Assembly (NCBI RefSeq): GCF_016920785.2 | Contig: NW_024609846.1 | Span: forward strand, 122,291,473-122,355,472 | Direction: 5' to 3' | Length of the DNA stretch: 64,000 bases | Source: Ixodes scapularis | Lineage: Eukaryota > Arthropoda > Arachnida > Ixodida > Ixodidae | In this document: one piece after another, positions 10,143 through 21,045 of the stretch | Layout: each line of letters opens with the position of its first letter | Position numbering within the stretch: position 1 is the first letter of the stretch | Translations under genes and position numbers: made by a program | The notes under the pieces: generated by a model | Seen by the model: only the letters and a program-made list of their open reading frames with translations | What the model was told of the DNA's origin: nothing | Database searches by the model: none

Positions 10143-10427
10143 TTAAATCTCCACGCGTGAAAGAAGCTGCAAGAACTTTGCCCAGCTGACACGCCACAGG
10201 TCCTGGTACTCCTCCGGGTTGGTGTCAAAAAGCTTGTCAAAACTCGCCTAGCATGCTGCAATCTTTCCTGCAGATCCACCCAGTTTTCCATCCAGCAAGA
10301 CCTTTCTTATGGCTTGTGCTGAAGAGTGGTGCACAAGCGAGCAGTGTGTAAAGGTATTTCCAAATGCCTCTCCGCGACCCCAGGACTTCATCGCTATGAT
10401 GCTGAAGCCTCCTGAAGCAGGATCATA
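10143..10427 (-). pseudogene. Terminal exon of an unidentified gene, copy 1
   Basis: The minus strand holds about 95 codons ending in TAA (10143-10145). The acceptor region CTTTACTAACGACATGACACAAG has a branch-like CTAAC. Readable segments include GGFSIIAMKSWGRGEAFGNT and FDKLFDTNPEEYQDLWRVSW. One in-frame TAG (10248-10250) breaks it. A second copy at about 12690-13460 preserves K-S-W, AFG-AFTH and FD-EEYQ-L-RVS-AKFL in the same frame, showing past selection as protein. No known family was recognised. Confidence 0.55.
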
Positions 10428-11190
10428 CTTGTGTCATGTCGTTAGTAAAGTAAGTGACACTCCGCTCTAAGCCTGCCACTATGTTTTAGCCCACTTGGTA
10501 TGTAACAGCGGCACACAACGATTCCTTTTCATGATAGCACCGTGATCCTAGTCGCAAACATCACTTCTGCTCTTGGAAAACAGTGCCACACTGCGATGTA
10601 GGCGTTTCGCAAAATTGCAAGGCTGCGAATAGGTATAGTATGTCCTCGCTGTCGCCTGCTCGTCTCCTTAGTGTGGATGCGCTTGGGGGACTAACGTTCC
10701 ATGGACGTCTTGTCACTTGATAAACCCATCCGCGGATTAGCACGTCGTGTAAATCAGCCATAGATGGACTGCGGAGTCTGCAATCACTTAACATTTTTCT
10801 TGACGTTGCCTGCACGTCATGAAAATGTGTTTCGTATCCAATTAGATATTCTCGAAGAAACAAGGAAACTGCATAATGATGTCGCACAATATTCACCTTA
10901 ACCACTTAACCGGTTTTTGTTTTACAGTTTTTCATCCTAAACTTTTTTTTTTTTCCCCTTTTCTAAAGCTTGTGCGGCTTGGGCCGCACATGACTCCACA
11001 ATCGGTCGCCATCCTTAAAAACGTGTACAATAAAAATATGTGTGCTGCCATCTCTCAGCAGCACCGCAAAATAAGCTCGGAGCGGGCCTGGGACGTCCAA
11101 AACAGCCAAGGGGCAAGGTAGACTGCGTGGACGTGCTACATTCCTCCTAAATGCCTAGGGAACGGCTCTAGGTGGAAGAGCTAGGCTTGC
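10428..11190. other. Intergenic or intronic sequence, partly duplicated at 13560-13780
   Basis: 10580-10770 shares phrases such as TAGTGTGGATGCGCTTG and AATCAGCCATAGATG with 13560-13740. The duplicated unit therefore extends past the terminal exon. A 114-codon minus ORF (10561-10905) lies here and may include an upstream exon; no family recognised. Confidence 0.4.
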
Positions 11191-12080
11191 TTAAAACAGC
11201 TAAAGGACACATGCAAAGAAAGCAAACTTTTTTTTTAAACAGCCGGATTAGGAAAAGGAAGTCATAAAACAAATTTACAACGAAAAAGAAAAATTTTTAG
11301 AGCTATATTTACGGCGCTAAACGAATTTGTAGTTGGCGCCCGCGGGCACCGCGGAGAAGTGGCCCTTATTTATCACGTGATTGGCCGCTATTTGTCACAT
11401 GGTACCGTAAAATACCGAGCAAGCGCCCACTCAAACTTTGGAGATAATCGTGAAAAAATCGGGGATGGGCCCTTCTTCGCTCATCAATTTTACATATAAA
11501 TGTACTTTGTGTATTTTCTCAGATCCTACAAATTTGGGAATGGGCGCTTAGTGTGGTGTGGGCGGACGCACAGTATTCTACGGTACTTGCACTCTTTCGG
11601 ATGCTTCGTATGGTCTCGAAAAGTTACTTATTCATCTTCGTTTGAAGTGCAACAAAAAACAAAGATTAATAAGTTACTTTTAGAGCCCAAAGGAAGCTCC
11701 TGAAAAAGCGCAAGCAGACCTGATAAACCTGTACACCGGTAAGATGACGGCGGCGGCACCCCAGAGCACACAAACTTGCACGACGACGGCGGCGCCGCCG
11801 TGGAGAAATGCATTGGAGCGGCAGCGCACAGTGCTCAGCATGCGGCGGCAGCGGGTCTCCGCGGCTTCGGCGACACAGCGCGGCGGTGCACAGGTCTAAC
11901 ACGTGACCAGCGACGGCTCTCACGGGCGCCAACTACAAATTCGTTTTGCGCCATAAATATAGCTCTAAAAATTTTATTTTTTCGTTGTAAATTTGTTCTA
12001 AAGCAATCTTTTTCCATCAAGGCTGTTTAAAAAAAAAACAATGTTTTTTTTTCCTTTGCATGTGTTTTTTAAGGTTTTAA
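11191..12080. mobile_element. Long fold-back element, about 890 bp
   Basis: The left arm (CACATGCAAAG, then AACAAATTTACAACGAAAAA, AAATTTTTAGAGCTATATTT and CGAATTTGTAGTTGGCGCC) pairs in inverted order with the right arm ending CTTTGCATGTG. Arms run about 150 bp. The 500-bp middle has no transposase. Confidence 0.8.
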
Positions 12081-12554
12081 GGAGCTGCAGTACCTTCCAT
12101 GTCATTGAATCTTATGTAGTAGTATATGATTCTAAGTCACAAGACTAGGTTACAGAAAGTAACAAGAAAAAGGAAGACAGGACATCGTATTGTTTCATAT
12201 TCTAATTTTTTCATCAGTCCCGTATTAAAAGGTTTTCATAATAAAACTTGCACTTGTATTTTATCTACACTTCTCTTTCTCGCAACGTCCTGTCTACCAA
12301 ATGGACCAGCGAAGTAAACTCCCCCCCCCCCCCCCACACACATACACACAATGCACAATTGAAATTTCTGGACACAATATTCCATGAATGTATTGGGCAT
12401 CTGAACCAAGCTGAAGAAAAATTTTTGGTCTGAGGAAATAAAGGGTTACAAAACTGAAAAACATAGCAGTAGCATACTTCTCACTTTAGCACGTGTAGAA
12501 GAACCATTCATTTCTATTAGAAAGGTAGAAAAGCCAAAGGCTCAGGTTACTCAC
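12081..12554. other. No gene recognised
   Basis: AT-rich with a C15-16 run near 12321 followed by CACACACATACACACA. Nothing else supported. Confidence 0.4.
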
Positions 12555-12624
12555 CGACAGCAACTACCAGGAAAGCAGGGGGGCATGATTGTGGAGGCAG
12601 CTGGTCTCCAATGCTTGTGCCTTT
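12555..12624 (-). CDS. Candidate 70-nt internal exon, unidentified gene
   Basis: On the minus strand a good acceptor (CTTCCAATTTTCAG) and donor (GTGAGTAACC) bracket 70 bases open in one frame, KGTSIGDQLPPQSCPPAFLV then VAV. It lies upstream (in gene direction) of the 10143-10427 terminal exon and could belong to the same decayed gene copy. The exon at 15468-15609 ends with a similar donor in the same phase. Function unknown. Confidence 0.4.
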
Positions 12625-12689
12625 CTGAAAATTGGAAGTAAGACTTTTAAAGCAAAATGACCCCAAATATTGCCACAAAACATTCTTTC

Positions 12690-13460
12690 ATTCCATTTCT
12701 TGTATCAAAAAAGTTGGTATGAGGAACTTTGCCAGGCTGACACGGTGCAGATTCTGGTATTCATCTGCGTCAAAAAGCTCCTGTCAAATCGTGTCTAGAA
12801 CGACGGAAGCGCTTTGCATCTCCAATGAACCGTTCAGCCAGCAAGACCTTTCTTGTAGGGGTGTCACAAACCAGCCGACGTTCGAGTTTGACCAGGTTCG
12901 ACTTTTTCCAACTTCTTGCGAAAAGTTAGAAAAATGTTCGACTGCTGTTCGCACGCGCGACATGCTGGCCAGTTGGCTTCGGATTGGATGGTGATGGCTA
13001 AGGGATGAATTAAGGGCAGCACCTATTGGTTATTCCAGTTAATACAGTACAAAAAGTAAGTTATTAACTTGTTCAGTAGTTAGAGTTAGTTTCTTTTATT
13101 TGCAACTGTTTATAAAATTAAAATAACCTTTTGAGTGAAACACAATTTTTGTAGACCTAGACATGCTTGTATCATGGTCTTGCCACGCTGTCCACAAAGT
13201 CGAACAAGTCAAATCTGGTTAAAAGTTTCGAAGGTTTGTCGAACCGGTTTGACACAGTCGAACCCCAAATGCTCGACCTAAAAATCCGGTTTGCCAAAAG
13301 TTCGCGGCACCCCTACTTTCTTGTGGCTGTGGTGTATTGAAGGCGCAAGCACGGAGTGAGTGAAGGCGTCTCCAAATGCCCCGTGGCGAGCCCAGGACTT
13401 CGTCGCTTCTACGCCAAAGTCTCCTCGAGTAGGACTACGCTTGTGCTTTTATCATGACTT
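12690..13460 (-). pseudogene. Terminal exon copy 2, split by a hAT MITE
   Basis: 13324-13460 and 12690-12847 together correspond to the 10143-10427 exon. The minus frame reads ATKSWARHGAFGDAFTHSV on one side and LFDADEYQNLHRVSLAKFL on the other. The exon upstream border again shows CTTTACTAAA and CACAAG. A 460-bp MITE sits at the position where copy 1 reads AGACCTTTCTTATGG, so copy 1 shows the ancestral uninterrupted order. Confidence 0.6.
12856..13315. mobile_element. hAT-type MITE with perfect 8-bp target duplication
   Basis: CTTTCTTG occurs immediately on both sides (12848-12855 and 13316-13323). Ends are TAGGGGTGTCACAAACC and the inverted GTTCGCGGCACCCCTA. Internally GTTCGA/TCGAAC words recur and could fold back. 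The paralogous segment at 10302-10309 (CTTTCTTA) is the empty site. Confidence 0.9.
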
Positions 13461-13979
13461 TGTTTAGTAAAGCTAATGGTGCTTCGCACTAAGCCTATCA
13501 TTGTGTTAAGTCTCCCTCTGCACGTAACAGTGGCGCAGAGTTCTTTTTTTAAAGTAGAAAATGTTGATTTCGATTTGTGACAACTGTGTCACAGTGTGAT
13601 CGCACAATGTTAGAGCTTCTCAGCAGTGTGGGGCCGCGAACATGTTTGGTACGTCCTGCCTGTCGTTTGTGAGTGTGCTCCTTTGTGTGGATCAGTTCGT
13701 CGTATGAATCAGCCATCAATGAAGAGTGCTGTTCATTTTGAACTTGATATAAATTAACTGAGCAGCACCATTTTTTAGGATGGTTATAACCCGCCTAAAA
13801 CCCCCTGATGTGTTTGTGTTAGTTTTGGAACTGGCGTGTAAGTGCCAGTGCACGAGGCCCATGCAGCACTTGTAAGCAAATGGCAATATAGCCCTGAAAG
13901 GAGAGGTACTTAGAAGTGAATTCTTTGCAGCTCGGCATAAAGCTATCTCGCCTCTGCCTCCTTCATAAAGTCGACCATC
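13461..13979. other. Duplicate flank and old repeat tail
   Basis: 13560-13740 parallels 10580-10770. Near 13830 GTAAGTGCCAGTGCACGAG repeats a phrase found at 14241 in a LINE 3' end, so a second short LINE tail is probably present. Confidence 0.4.
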
Positions 13980-14325
13980 ATTGCCCCGACCTCAAGAACT
14001 CTTTATCACCACCTCCGGAATGAACATCATCTTGTATTTCCAGTTCCACAAACGCATTCAATCAGTCTTTCCTTTCTCAAGCCATCTGCAACTGGAACAG
14101 CCTACCATCCACCATCGTAATCCCAGAAGTATTTCTAGCAAGCTTACGGATTCATTTTTCTTGTTAAAAGTATTTTATTGCCACTGTGTATGAATAATGA
14201 GCTTCCTTTTCTTGTTTGTCTTTATTTGTATAACAATGGCACGTAAGTGCCAGTGCACGAGTTGCACACTGCACGAATCCTGACCATGCCCTTAAGGTGA
14301 AAATAAATTAAATGAAATGATTGGC
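13980..14325 (+). mobile_element. 5'-truncated LINE 3' end
   Basis: The frame at about 14075-14175 reads AICNWNSLPSTIVIPEVF, the C-terminal signature (WN.LP) common after the reverse transcriptase of CR1/Jockey-type LINEs. It is followed by an untranslated tail and an A-rich end with AAATTAAATGAAATGA. Only the extreme 3' part is left. Confidence 0.6.
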
Positions 14326-15467
14326 AACACAGCACTCACTCATGGCACGTCTCTCTCGCATTCGCACAATAAAGGCTGAAACGCATGTAAGCGGTTTAGC
14401 AAGCAACGAGACGAGCAACTGAGACTTGTCACTGTAGCTCGGTTTTTGGATTTCTAGAAAATGTCGTTTAATTACTTGACTGCTTGCTCCCGTCGCTTTC
14501 AAGCGATTACCTTGTCGCGAGACTGATTGAGTGATAGCAAAATGGTTGCCATTGCTTGTCTCTTCGCTCGCTCAATCGCTTACACGTAATTTATACTTTT
14601 TGGCTGTTGGTGCTTGCAAAAATGTAAAGCGTGAATTTTATCAAAGGCTTTGTTCTCGCTGACTCTCAGACTGCTGCGAAAACTTTGGGTTCCAGTGAAA
14701 TAAGACCACGTGATTTCTTACTTTGCTTATGAACTGAGGAGGCAGTAACTTGAAAATCAGCTCATGGTCTCCTCAAGTTGTTTGGAACACCTTTTTTTTC
14801 TGTTTTCTTTGGCACTACTCAATGCGCGTTTTTTTTCTCCCGACCTTCACAATAAAGTATTGCCAGAGGGTTAGTAAATGAGCGCTACATATACAGCACT
14901 TTGTATAAAAAGTCCGTGCCACAGTCGAAAAATAACTCCTTATACTCTTCGCAAGCAAAGTCACCAATACAGACGGTACTTCCAAAGGCGCAGGTCACGC
15001 AATATTTCGAGTAGTTTCCCAGGACGAAAATCGAACTTGGATCCGACCTCCCACAGTGGAAACAAACGGGGTGCAAATACGAGCGCTAGGACGCAAACTG
15101 GTACCTTCAGCAGTCATGGGTTCCGCAAAACACACCGCCTAGCTAGGTGGTACCAAGCCGCCTCCCGATTTGCAGGACTCAAGCCTTGAACACCGATCTA
15201 AGAGATAAAGCTCCCCGATCACTCACCAAGCGCCTCGCTCGGCGCCCCACGCCCCCGCGGGAACTTGCCTCTGGGTCCGTTCCCGCCATTTGACTGCTCG
15301 CTCAGTGACAGGTCGGTTCCGGTACTTCCTTGGAAAAAGCTTGAGGGTCATCCAATGCGCAAAGAATGTGTGCGACAAGGAACCGCACACGTCCGCTTTC
15401 ACGCTGCCTGCACACACAAGAACACGCCATACACGCTCCGAAAAGAAAGGGCTGGAAAACTACTCAC
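14326..15467. other. No confident gene
   Basis: Includes a minus 63-codon ORF at 14885-15076 with several cysteines and no recognised family. A good donor-like GTGAGTGATC is read on minus near 15220. These may be further decayed exons of the local gene family. Confidence 0.35.
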
Positions 15468-15609
15468 CAAGTAGACTGAAACCCACAGCTGGCTCTATGG
15501 GCACGCCGGCACCTGGGACACTTTGTTTCTTCAAGAACGTTCTTCGATGTTTTTCCGTAAGCCTAAAGGCCTGAAACCGCCCGAAATACGGTGGCCCGAG
15601 AGTTTGCAG
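15468..15609 (-). CDS. Candidate exon, unidentified gene
   Basis: Open in one minus-strand frame for 142 bases up to the strong donor GTGAGTAG, with a stop codon just upstream (15610-15612). It includes FRLTEKHRRTFLKKQSVPG and VPIEPAVGFSLL. It may be a first coding or internal exon of the gene whose terminal exons lie at 10-13.5 kb; that link is inference from strand, order and donor phase. Confidence 0.35.
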
Positions 15610-15679
15610 CTAGGTTTGTTTTTGATTTTGGTGACGATGGCGATGGCGATGCGGCGACGTTCGCTGGTTTGACGACAGG

Positions 15680-15850
15680 TGTTACGACGAAACTCATTTG
15701 ACGCAACGTAAATGTTCCTGCTTTAATCGACTTACATTACAAATTTTAAACATAAATAAAACTGTTTCAACATTTATATATTTATTTGTAATAAAGTATG
15801 CGTGTACTAAACTAAAGCTTGGCCTGGTTCAGTCTCGTTTTATTTTAACA
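15680..15850 (+). repeat. Possible solo or 5' LTR
   Basis: The segment begins TGTTACG and ends TTTTAACA (inverted TGTTA/TAACA). It carries AATAAA words near 15753 and 15789 and is followed at once by TGGCGGCGACAGTC, which resembles a primer-binding site. The following 117-codon ORF (15850-16203) would be leader or gag-like sequence. No second LTR copy was found in the window. Confidence 0.35.
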
Positions 15851-17070
15851 TGGCGGCGACAGTCGTCTCTGTTTGTGCTCTGTGCCGTGCTGGACCTATT
15901 GGCTGTTCACTGATCGCCCTGTTATCCACCTCTTGCGATCCGCATCAGCCGCAGGCGTGCTGTCTAAGTATTGTGTGCCCGCCGGAAAGAATATCCAGTC
16001 TTCTCGGAGGCAAGGCTGCAACTAGGGCTTCTCGGATCGTGGCTCGGACTCCGCGAGCCTCACGTCGTCTGCTTGGTTCCTGCACGTTTCCGGCGTCGGA
16101 TCCCCCAGCCTTGGCCTCAGCCCTACATGACCTAGCTGGTGAAAGACAATCTACGACAACCCGGCGTCTTTGGAATGCGATTACTACGATTAGTGGCTCT
16201 TAAAAACTCGGTAACCCCCCTTCAGTGATGAGCTCTTCGATGTGAATGGTGTTACCTTCACAGTGTCCCGACGCTCCGAACGGTCATTCTACAGGTGACG
16301 CTGCGAGACGCGAGCCTTCTGTGCTGCTTCAACTCTCAGTGTAATTCTCAAAATGGGCACTTGGTCCCGAATAAGCTGATGCACCTTTACTCACTCTCGA
16401 GACTCATCCCACGACGGTTCTAGCGGTACGTAAAACGTGGATGCACGATTCGATTTATGGCGGTCACCTTGTCGATTGATACAGTGGAGAACACTGCTTA
16501 CAGAAAGGATCGTTCTAAGAAGTGTAGAGCTGTGCTGGTCCTGGTACCTTTCCGATTACCCTTTTGGCGACGCCGTAACCTGGAGTATGAACCTCCCACA
16601 AGCATGGCAAGGTGCTGTTATGCTGCGAGTTCTGCCCCGCCTTTCGTGAAAGCTGAGTCCTACGGCTTGCCCAGCGAGCCACTGGTGCTCATTAACGCGA
16701 ATTAAATGTGTGCATACTAGAACTCTTGAAGTTGAGTCGCTCAGAGTGCAGTACATACCATGGAACCATTTCCAGTGGCCCAAGTGCTGGACAGTTCCGT
16801 GAGACAGTGTGCCCAGTCCAATTGTTCTCAACATATTTATTAATCATAATAATGCCTCTCTGCAATCGACTCCACTGCTGTTACGGACAACCGGATGTTG
16901 GTGCCGCTTATCAGGTGACCCCAGAAACCACGAGGGTTTGCAGAACAACATTGAGAAGGTCTGCAATAAACATTCAGCTACATTTCTTCTCACAGCATGT
17001 CAACAATTTTGTCCAAAACGTGTGGAACGCTGAATTTTGTACTTCGCATGCCTAGTAGAACAGGCCATAA
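15851..17070. other. Putative retroelement leader and unassigned sequence
   Basis: A 117-codon plus ORF (15850-16203) starting ATGGCGGCG shows no recognised domain. The remainder has no clear exon or repeat boundary. Confidence 0.35.
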
Positions 17071-17076
17071 CACACT

Positions 17077-17210
17077 TAGGTGCCTTTCACAGCCTTGGTC
17101 CTGCAACACCTAGAGTACTGCAGCTTCATACAAAACTCCAATGAGGTTTATCTTGTAAGATCAGTTGAAAGTGTTCACCAAAGGGCAACCCAGTACCAAA
17201 GGGTACTGGG
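17077..17210 (+). mobile_element. CR1-like LINE fragment
   Basis: The plus frame reads FHSLVLQHLEYCSFIQ and VRSVESVHQRATQYQR. This corresponds to the L-V-P-LEY and ES-VQRRA-R pattern found downstream of the RT domain in CR1-type LINEs. The fragment is short and bounded by unrelated sequence. Confidence 0.55.
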
Positions 17211-17302
17211 TTAAGTGCCTCCTTGCACTTAACCCAGTACCGCCCCGAGTCCTGCACTACTAGCTTCTGTGTGAATCTTGGTTTCTGCGTCCTATTCAAA
17301 GG

Positions 17303-18300
17303 GTCTAAGAACAGGAGAAGTCTAGAGTATTCGCTTCAGCCTGCGAATGCCTGCTGTTGCTCCTCGGCCCATTCAAACATCTCGGCATCTTTCGTAAGGT
17401 TTGTGAGCGGTGCAGAAATCCTTGAGAAATCCCAAACAAACGTCGAAAGTAGGCACAAAGTCCAAAGAATCTTTGCATGGCCTTTTTGTCTGTCTGCGCT
17501 GGAAATCCCGCGGCTGCACGAGTTTTCTTGGGGCCTGGGCAGACGCCAATGTTACTAACCATGTGGCCTAGGAACATCAACTCGTCAGAGGCGAAAGAAC
17601 AGTCTGACGGCTTGAGTGCGAGTCCGGCGGACTGCATGGCTTGGAGAACAGCTCGCAGTCGTCGCAAGTGCACGTCGAAGTAACTTGAAAACGCTATGAC
17701 GTCGTCGAGGTCGACAAGACAGGTCTGCCACTTCAGTCTCGCCAGTACGGTGTCCATGACACGCTGGAAAGTTGCTGGCGCCGTGCATAGTCCGAAGGGC
17801 ATTACCTTGAACTCCTACAGTTCATCCGGCGTGACGAAGGCTATCTTCTCTCGGTCCTGTTTGTCAACTTCGATCTGCTAGTAGCTGCTCTTCAAGTCCA
17901 TCGATGAAAAATACCGAGAGTGGCACAGCCGGTCTAGCATTTGGTCGATGCAAGGAAGTAGATAGATATCTCTTCGTCACTGTGTTCAGCTGCCGATAGT
18001 CCCCGCAAAACCAAAGCGTTCCGTCTTAACCAGTACTACTGATGAGGCCCACGGATTGCTTGAAGGCTGGATTATATCGTTGTTCTGCATTTTCATGTAC
18101 TTGCTCCTGAATGACCCCCTTTTCGTTTATGGAGACTTGGTATTGTGACCGATGCACAGGGAGCACGTCATCCTCGGTAATGATGCAGTGCTTCTCAACG
18201 GTGGTGGTTTTGCTCACCTTCGACGACGTCGCAAAGCAATCCCGGTATTCGGCGAGGAGGTTAATCAAGCGCCGTCGTTTCGGGTCTGGAAGCTCGGGTC
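17303..18300 (-). pseudogene. Ty3/Gypsy reverse transcriptase (dead)
   Basis: Minus-strand segments in order: the N-terminal part (LLAEYRDCFA, EKHCIITEDD), DYRQLNTVT near 17990, FSSMDLKS-like near 17905, MPFGLCTAPATFQRVMD at 17802-17752, and VDLDDVIAFS near 17700 in place of the catalytic Y-x-DD box. Frameshifts and stops separate the first part from the last. The ORF 17802-17305 ends with the connection region (AYFRRL). Confidence 0.85.
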
Positions 18301-18689
18301 AATGTCGAGCTGTGCGGGAGACATACTGTCTTGCTGAGGTGACGAGGACTCTTCAGTTCTTGCGGTGATTTCGGCTTAGTTCCGGAGTTCCTCGACATGG
18401 CCCACAGTGATATCTTTCAAGGGGTGTTGCGTTTCTTGTCGGAAGTTCGTCATGAGGACCGCAGTGCGCCCATCCTGAAGTTCAGTTATTTCTCCTGTGA
18501 TGCCTATTCGTTTTCCCAGGAGCAATTGAATGTTGCCTTCCAGAACAACTTCTCCGCAGATAGCTGAATCTGCTACGACGGGTACAACAACATGATTGTG
18601 GCGGCAGGTTTTCGTGGTCGGCAGATACTCGGACGGTGGCTGACGCTGTTTGGGGTTTTTCTGAAGGCGGAACAGGTGTCCGCAACGTC

Positions 18690-18990
18690 AATCTGTTCTC
18701 TCCAAGGTCGATGACGGCGCCGTATTCACACAAAGTCCATGCCGAGAATGACGTCTCTGGCACAGTCTTGTAGAACGACGAATTTTACAAGACACGTCTC
18801 GCCGTGAATTTTGACGCAAGCAGTTCATCTTTTGACAGGCGTGATGTGTCCTCGAGTGGTTCGTATCTGTGACCCATCCCACAGCATCGTCACTTTTTGA
18901 AGGCGGTGAGAGAGTCTCCCACTCAAAACTGTGTAGTCTGCTCCGGTGTCCACAAGTGCTGATGCGTCGTGGCCCTCAGTAACGTTTAGG
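18690..18990 (-). pseudogene. Ty3/Gypsy aspartic protease domain
   Basis: The minus strand near 18964-18926 reads SALVDTGADYTVL, the D-T-G active-site loop of retropepsins, followed by SGRLSHRLQKV. About 60 residues later comes the second conserved hydrophobic-glycine segment (DVILGMDF-like), slightly damaged. This enzyme would cleave Gag-Pol polyprotein. The frame is broken further downstream. Confidence 0.8.
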
Positions 18991-19398
18991 TTGTTGCGCA
19001 CTGTTGCAGGAGCGTCATTGCGATACGTGGCTTCGGAAGAGTGGATGTGCTCCTGCGTTCTTGGAGGCTCTTGACTTCAATCGTCTTCGGCAACACCACC
19101 TCCAGGCGTTGCCGCATCTAGTTTTCCTGGCTCCGGAAGCAGATTTTGAGTGGGGGGGGCTGAAGTCAAGCATTTTGTTTTTGCATATTTTATTATAGGA
19201 GACAAGGGCTGCAGCCAAATTTCTGTAATTTTATTTTTACTTACTGTTTATTAAAATATCAAATATTATTTGCATGAAGTTCCTTACTTAGCATGTGCAA
19301 TCACTTTTCCTTCCTGCTTTATAACAACAGTAGGGAGTTTTAATGGCTCGTACGCAACACAGTTGTGGGTCAGAAATGCACACGCGTAGAATGCAATA

Positions 19399-19555
19399 CA
19401 GTTGAACCTCGATTTAGCGAAGTCGCCGGGACCCCCTAATTATTTCGTTAAATCGGGAACTTCGTAAAGTCGAGAAAGACATTCTTCGGGATAGGCTGCG
19501 CGGGGAATCCGAATTTGCTCGTTAAATCGGGTTTCGTTAAATTGAGGTTCAACTG
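19399..19555. mobile_element. pogo/Tigger-like MITE with TA duplication
   Basis: 157 bp beginning CAGTTGAACCTCGATTTAG and ending AATTGAGGTTCAACTG, flanked by TA on both sides (19397-19398 and 19556-19557). CAGTTGAACCTCG ends are typical of pogo-group Tc1/mariner MITEs in arthropods. Internal TTAAATCGGG repeats also occur in inverted form. Confidence 0.85.
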
Positions 19556-19759
19556 TACTGCTTTTTTGCGCATGCACATTCTGACCCTCAAAGCTTTTAG
19601 GTACGATCCACCAAAACTCACTAATATGGCAAAAACACTTACGCACAGTGCTTCAGACAATTTAAAAATTCCTACGGGGATACACAGCATTGCAAAACTG
19701 AGTTTGCAGAGAATCACGTTTATTATTCTTGAAATGCTCATTCAAAAAGACATCCACAC

Positions 19760-20980
19760 TATGAAATGAACAAGTAAACCAAGATAATTACATATATACA
19801 ATGACATCTTAATGCATATTGTGAAAATGTGCACAAAAGCGTGCTGAAGGAAACAGATCCACATGTAGGCCCCAAAGCCACGTGCGTTGATCGTCTCGAA
19901 GATAAAGGTCGCCCATCGCTCGGCGGTCCTGGAGACAAATTTTTTGATGATGTCGTCCAGGTTGAGCTCGACACTCTTCCTTTTTGAATGCACAGAATGA
20001 GGAGGCATGTTAGCCTCCCTTGAATCATGCGGCTGCATAGATGCATTTTAATGCGGCATAAGGCACTAAACGAGCGCTCCCCCGAAGCGACAGATGCAGG
20101 CTCAGAATGAAGAAGTTTCATATATTTTACGACTTGGTCCAGGAGGTCACGAATTTCGTCGGATTTTGCCTGTAGTGTCCTCAATATGAAGTCAATTGTG
20201 AGGGAATCAAGGTTGCTTAAAAGAGTCGGCAAAAGTAAAAACTGCGCAGAGTCGGGCCAGGTCAAAATCACATGCATGCAGCTCCTAGGGCCTTTTTCAG
20301 GTCATCTGTAGTGAACTGTCTTCCCCCATCAGCGTTAAAATGCTCTATAGTTTTACTAGCCTGCTTCATACCAGGCTATTCAAACCGCCGTTGAGTTTCA
20401 CTCGGAATGCAGTCTATAGCCTCCAAGTACTCCTTCCGTAACGCTGCCTTGCAATCGAGTACAACTGGTAAAGAAGGTTTGTTGCTCATTTTGAGCCTTT
20501 TTGGCGGTTTTGTTGGCTTTGCGCTGCGCAGGTCCTTCAAACTAGCCGCATTGCAGTTGAGCTCGCGCAGTCCCACAACTCTTCAAACGCGACATCAGAC
20601 CGCAGATGGGACATAGCCTCTGATACCTGCGGCGCAAAACGTTGAACGTTGCAGTACCCTCGCAGGCTCTTCGCATGGACCAAACATAGCTATAGAAATG
20701 TTTATTCCTAGCAGTGTTTCAAACATTTTCAGAAGCCTCCCATAACCGTTCAAAATGGCCCTGCTGTTGTCTGCAATCGAATATTCTGTTTGTAGCAGCT
20801 CGTTCAGTGTCTCCTGAACTAGGTTTTCAGCGAACCTTTTCATTGACTTCATTCTGACAGTCCACCTTGTTGGGCAAAGCGGAAGAAGGTTATAACTTAT
20901 TTGGCGTTGATCCGGCCTCTTCTGCCGCCTCGCTGACTGGAGTAATTACAATAGATGAATAAACAGCTTTGCGTTTCTTC
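19760..20980 (-). pseudogene. hAT transposase remnant (ZMYM/THAP-repressor-like group)
   Basis: Minus-strand pieces in order: basic N-terminus (KKRKAVYSS), LCPTRWTVRMKSM near 20870, LRELNCNAASLK region at 20576-20376, and the C-terminal hAT dimerisation motif SVASGERSFSALCRIK near 20090-20040 with ERWATF near 19900. The zinc finger and most of the catalytic core are missing and several frameshifts are present. The protein cannot be active. Confidence 0.8.
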
Positions 20981-21045
20981 GAAGTCGGAGGGGGGGCCTC
21001 AGCCCCGTCCTGAGAAATCTTGGGGGGAATCTGGACCCCCCCTGC

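Larger units (their letters stand above)
19140..21044 (-). mobile_element. Defective hAT transposon nested in the Gypsy element
   Basis: The block separates gag tail from protease of the host element. CTCCGGA-like sequence abuts both sides (CTCCGGAA on the left, CCCCGGAG on the right), compatible with an aged 8-bp duplication. Host-element sequence appears to resume across the gap. Ends are CAG/CTG with G/C-rich subterminal runs. It encodes a partial hAT transposase and contains a smaller MITE at 19399-19555. Confidence 0.7.
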
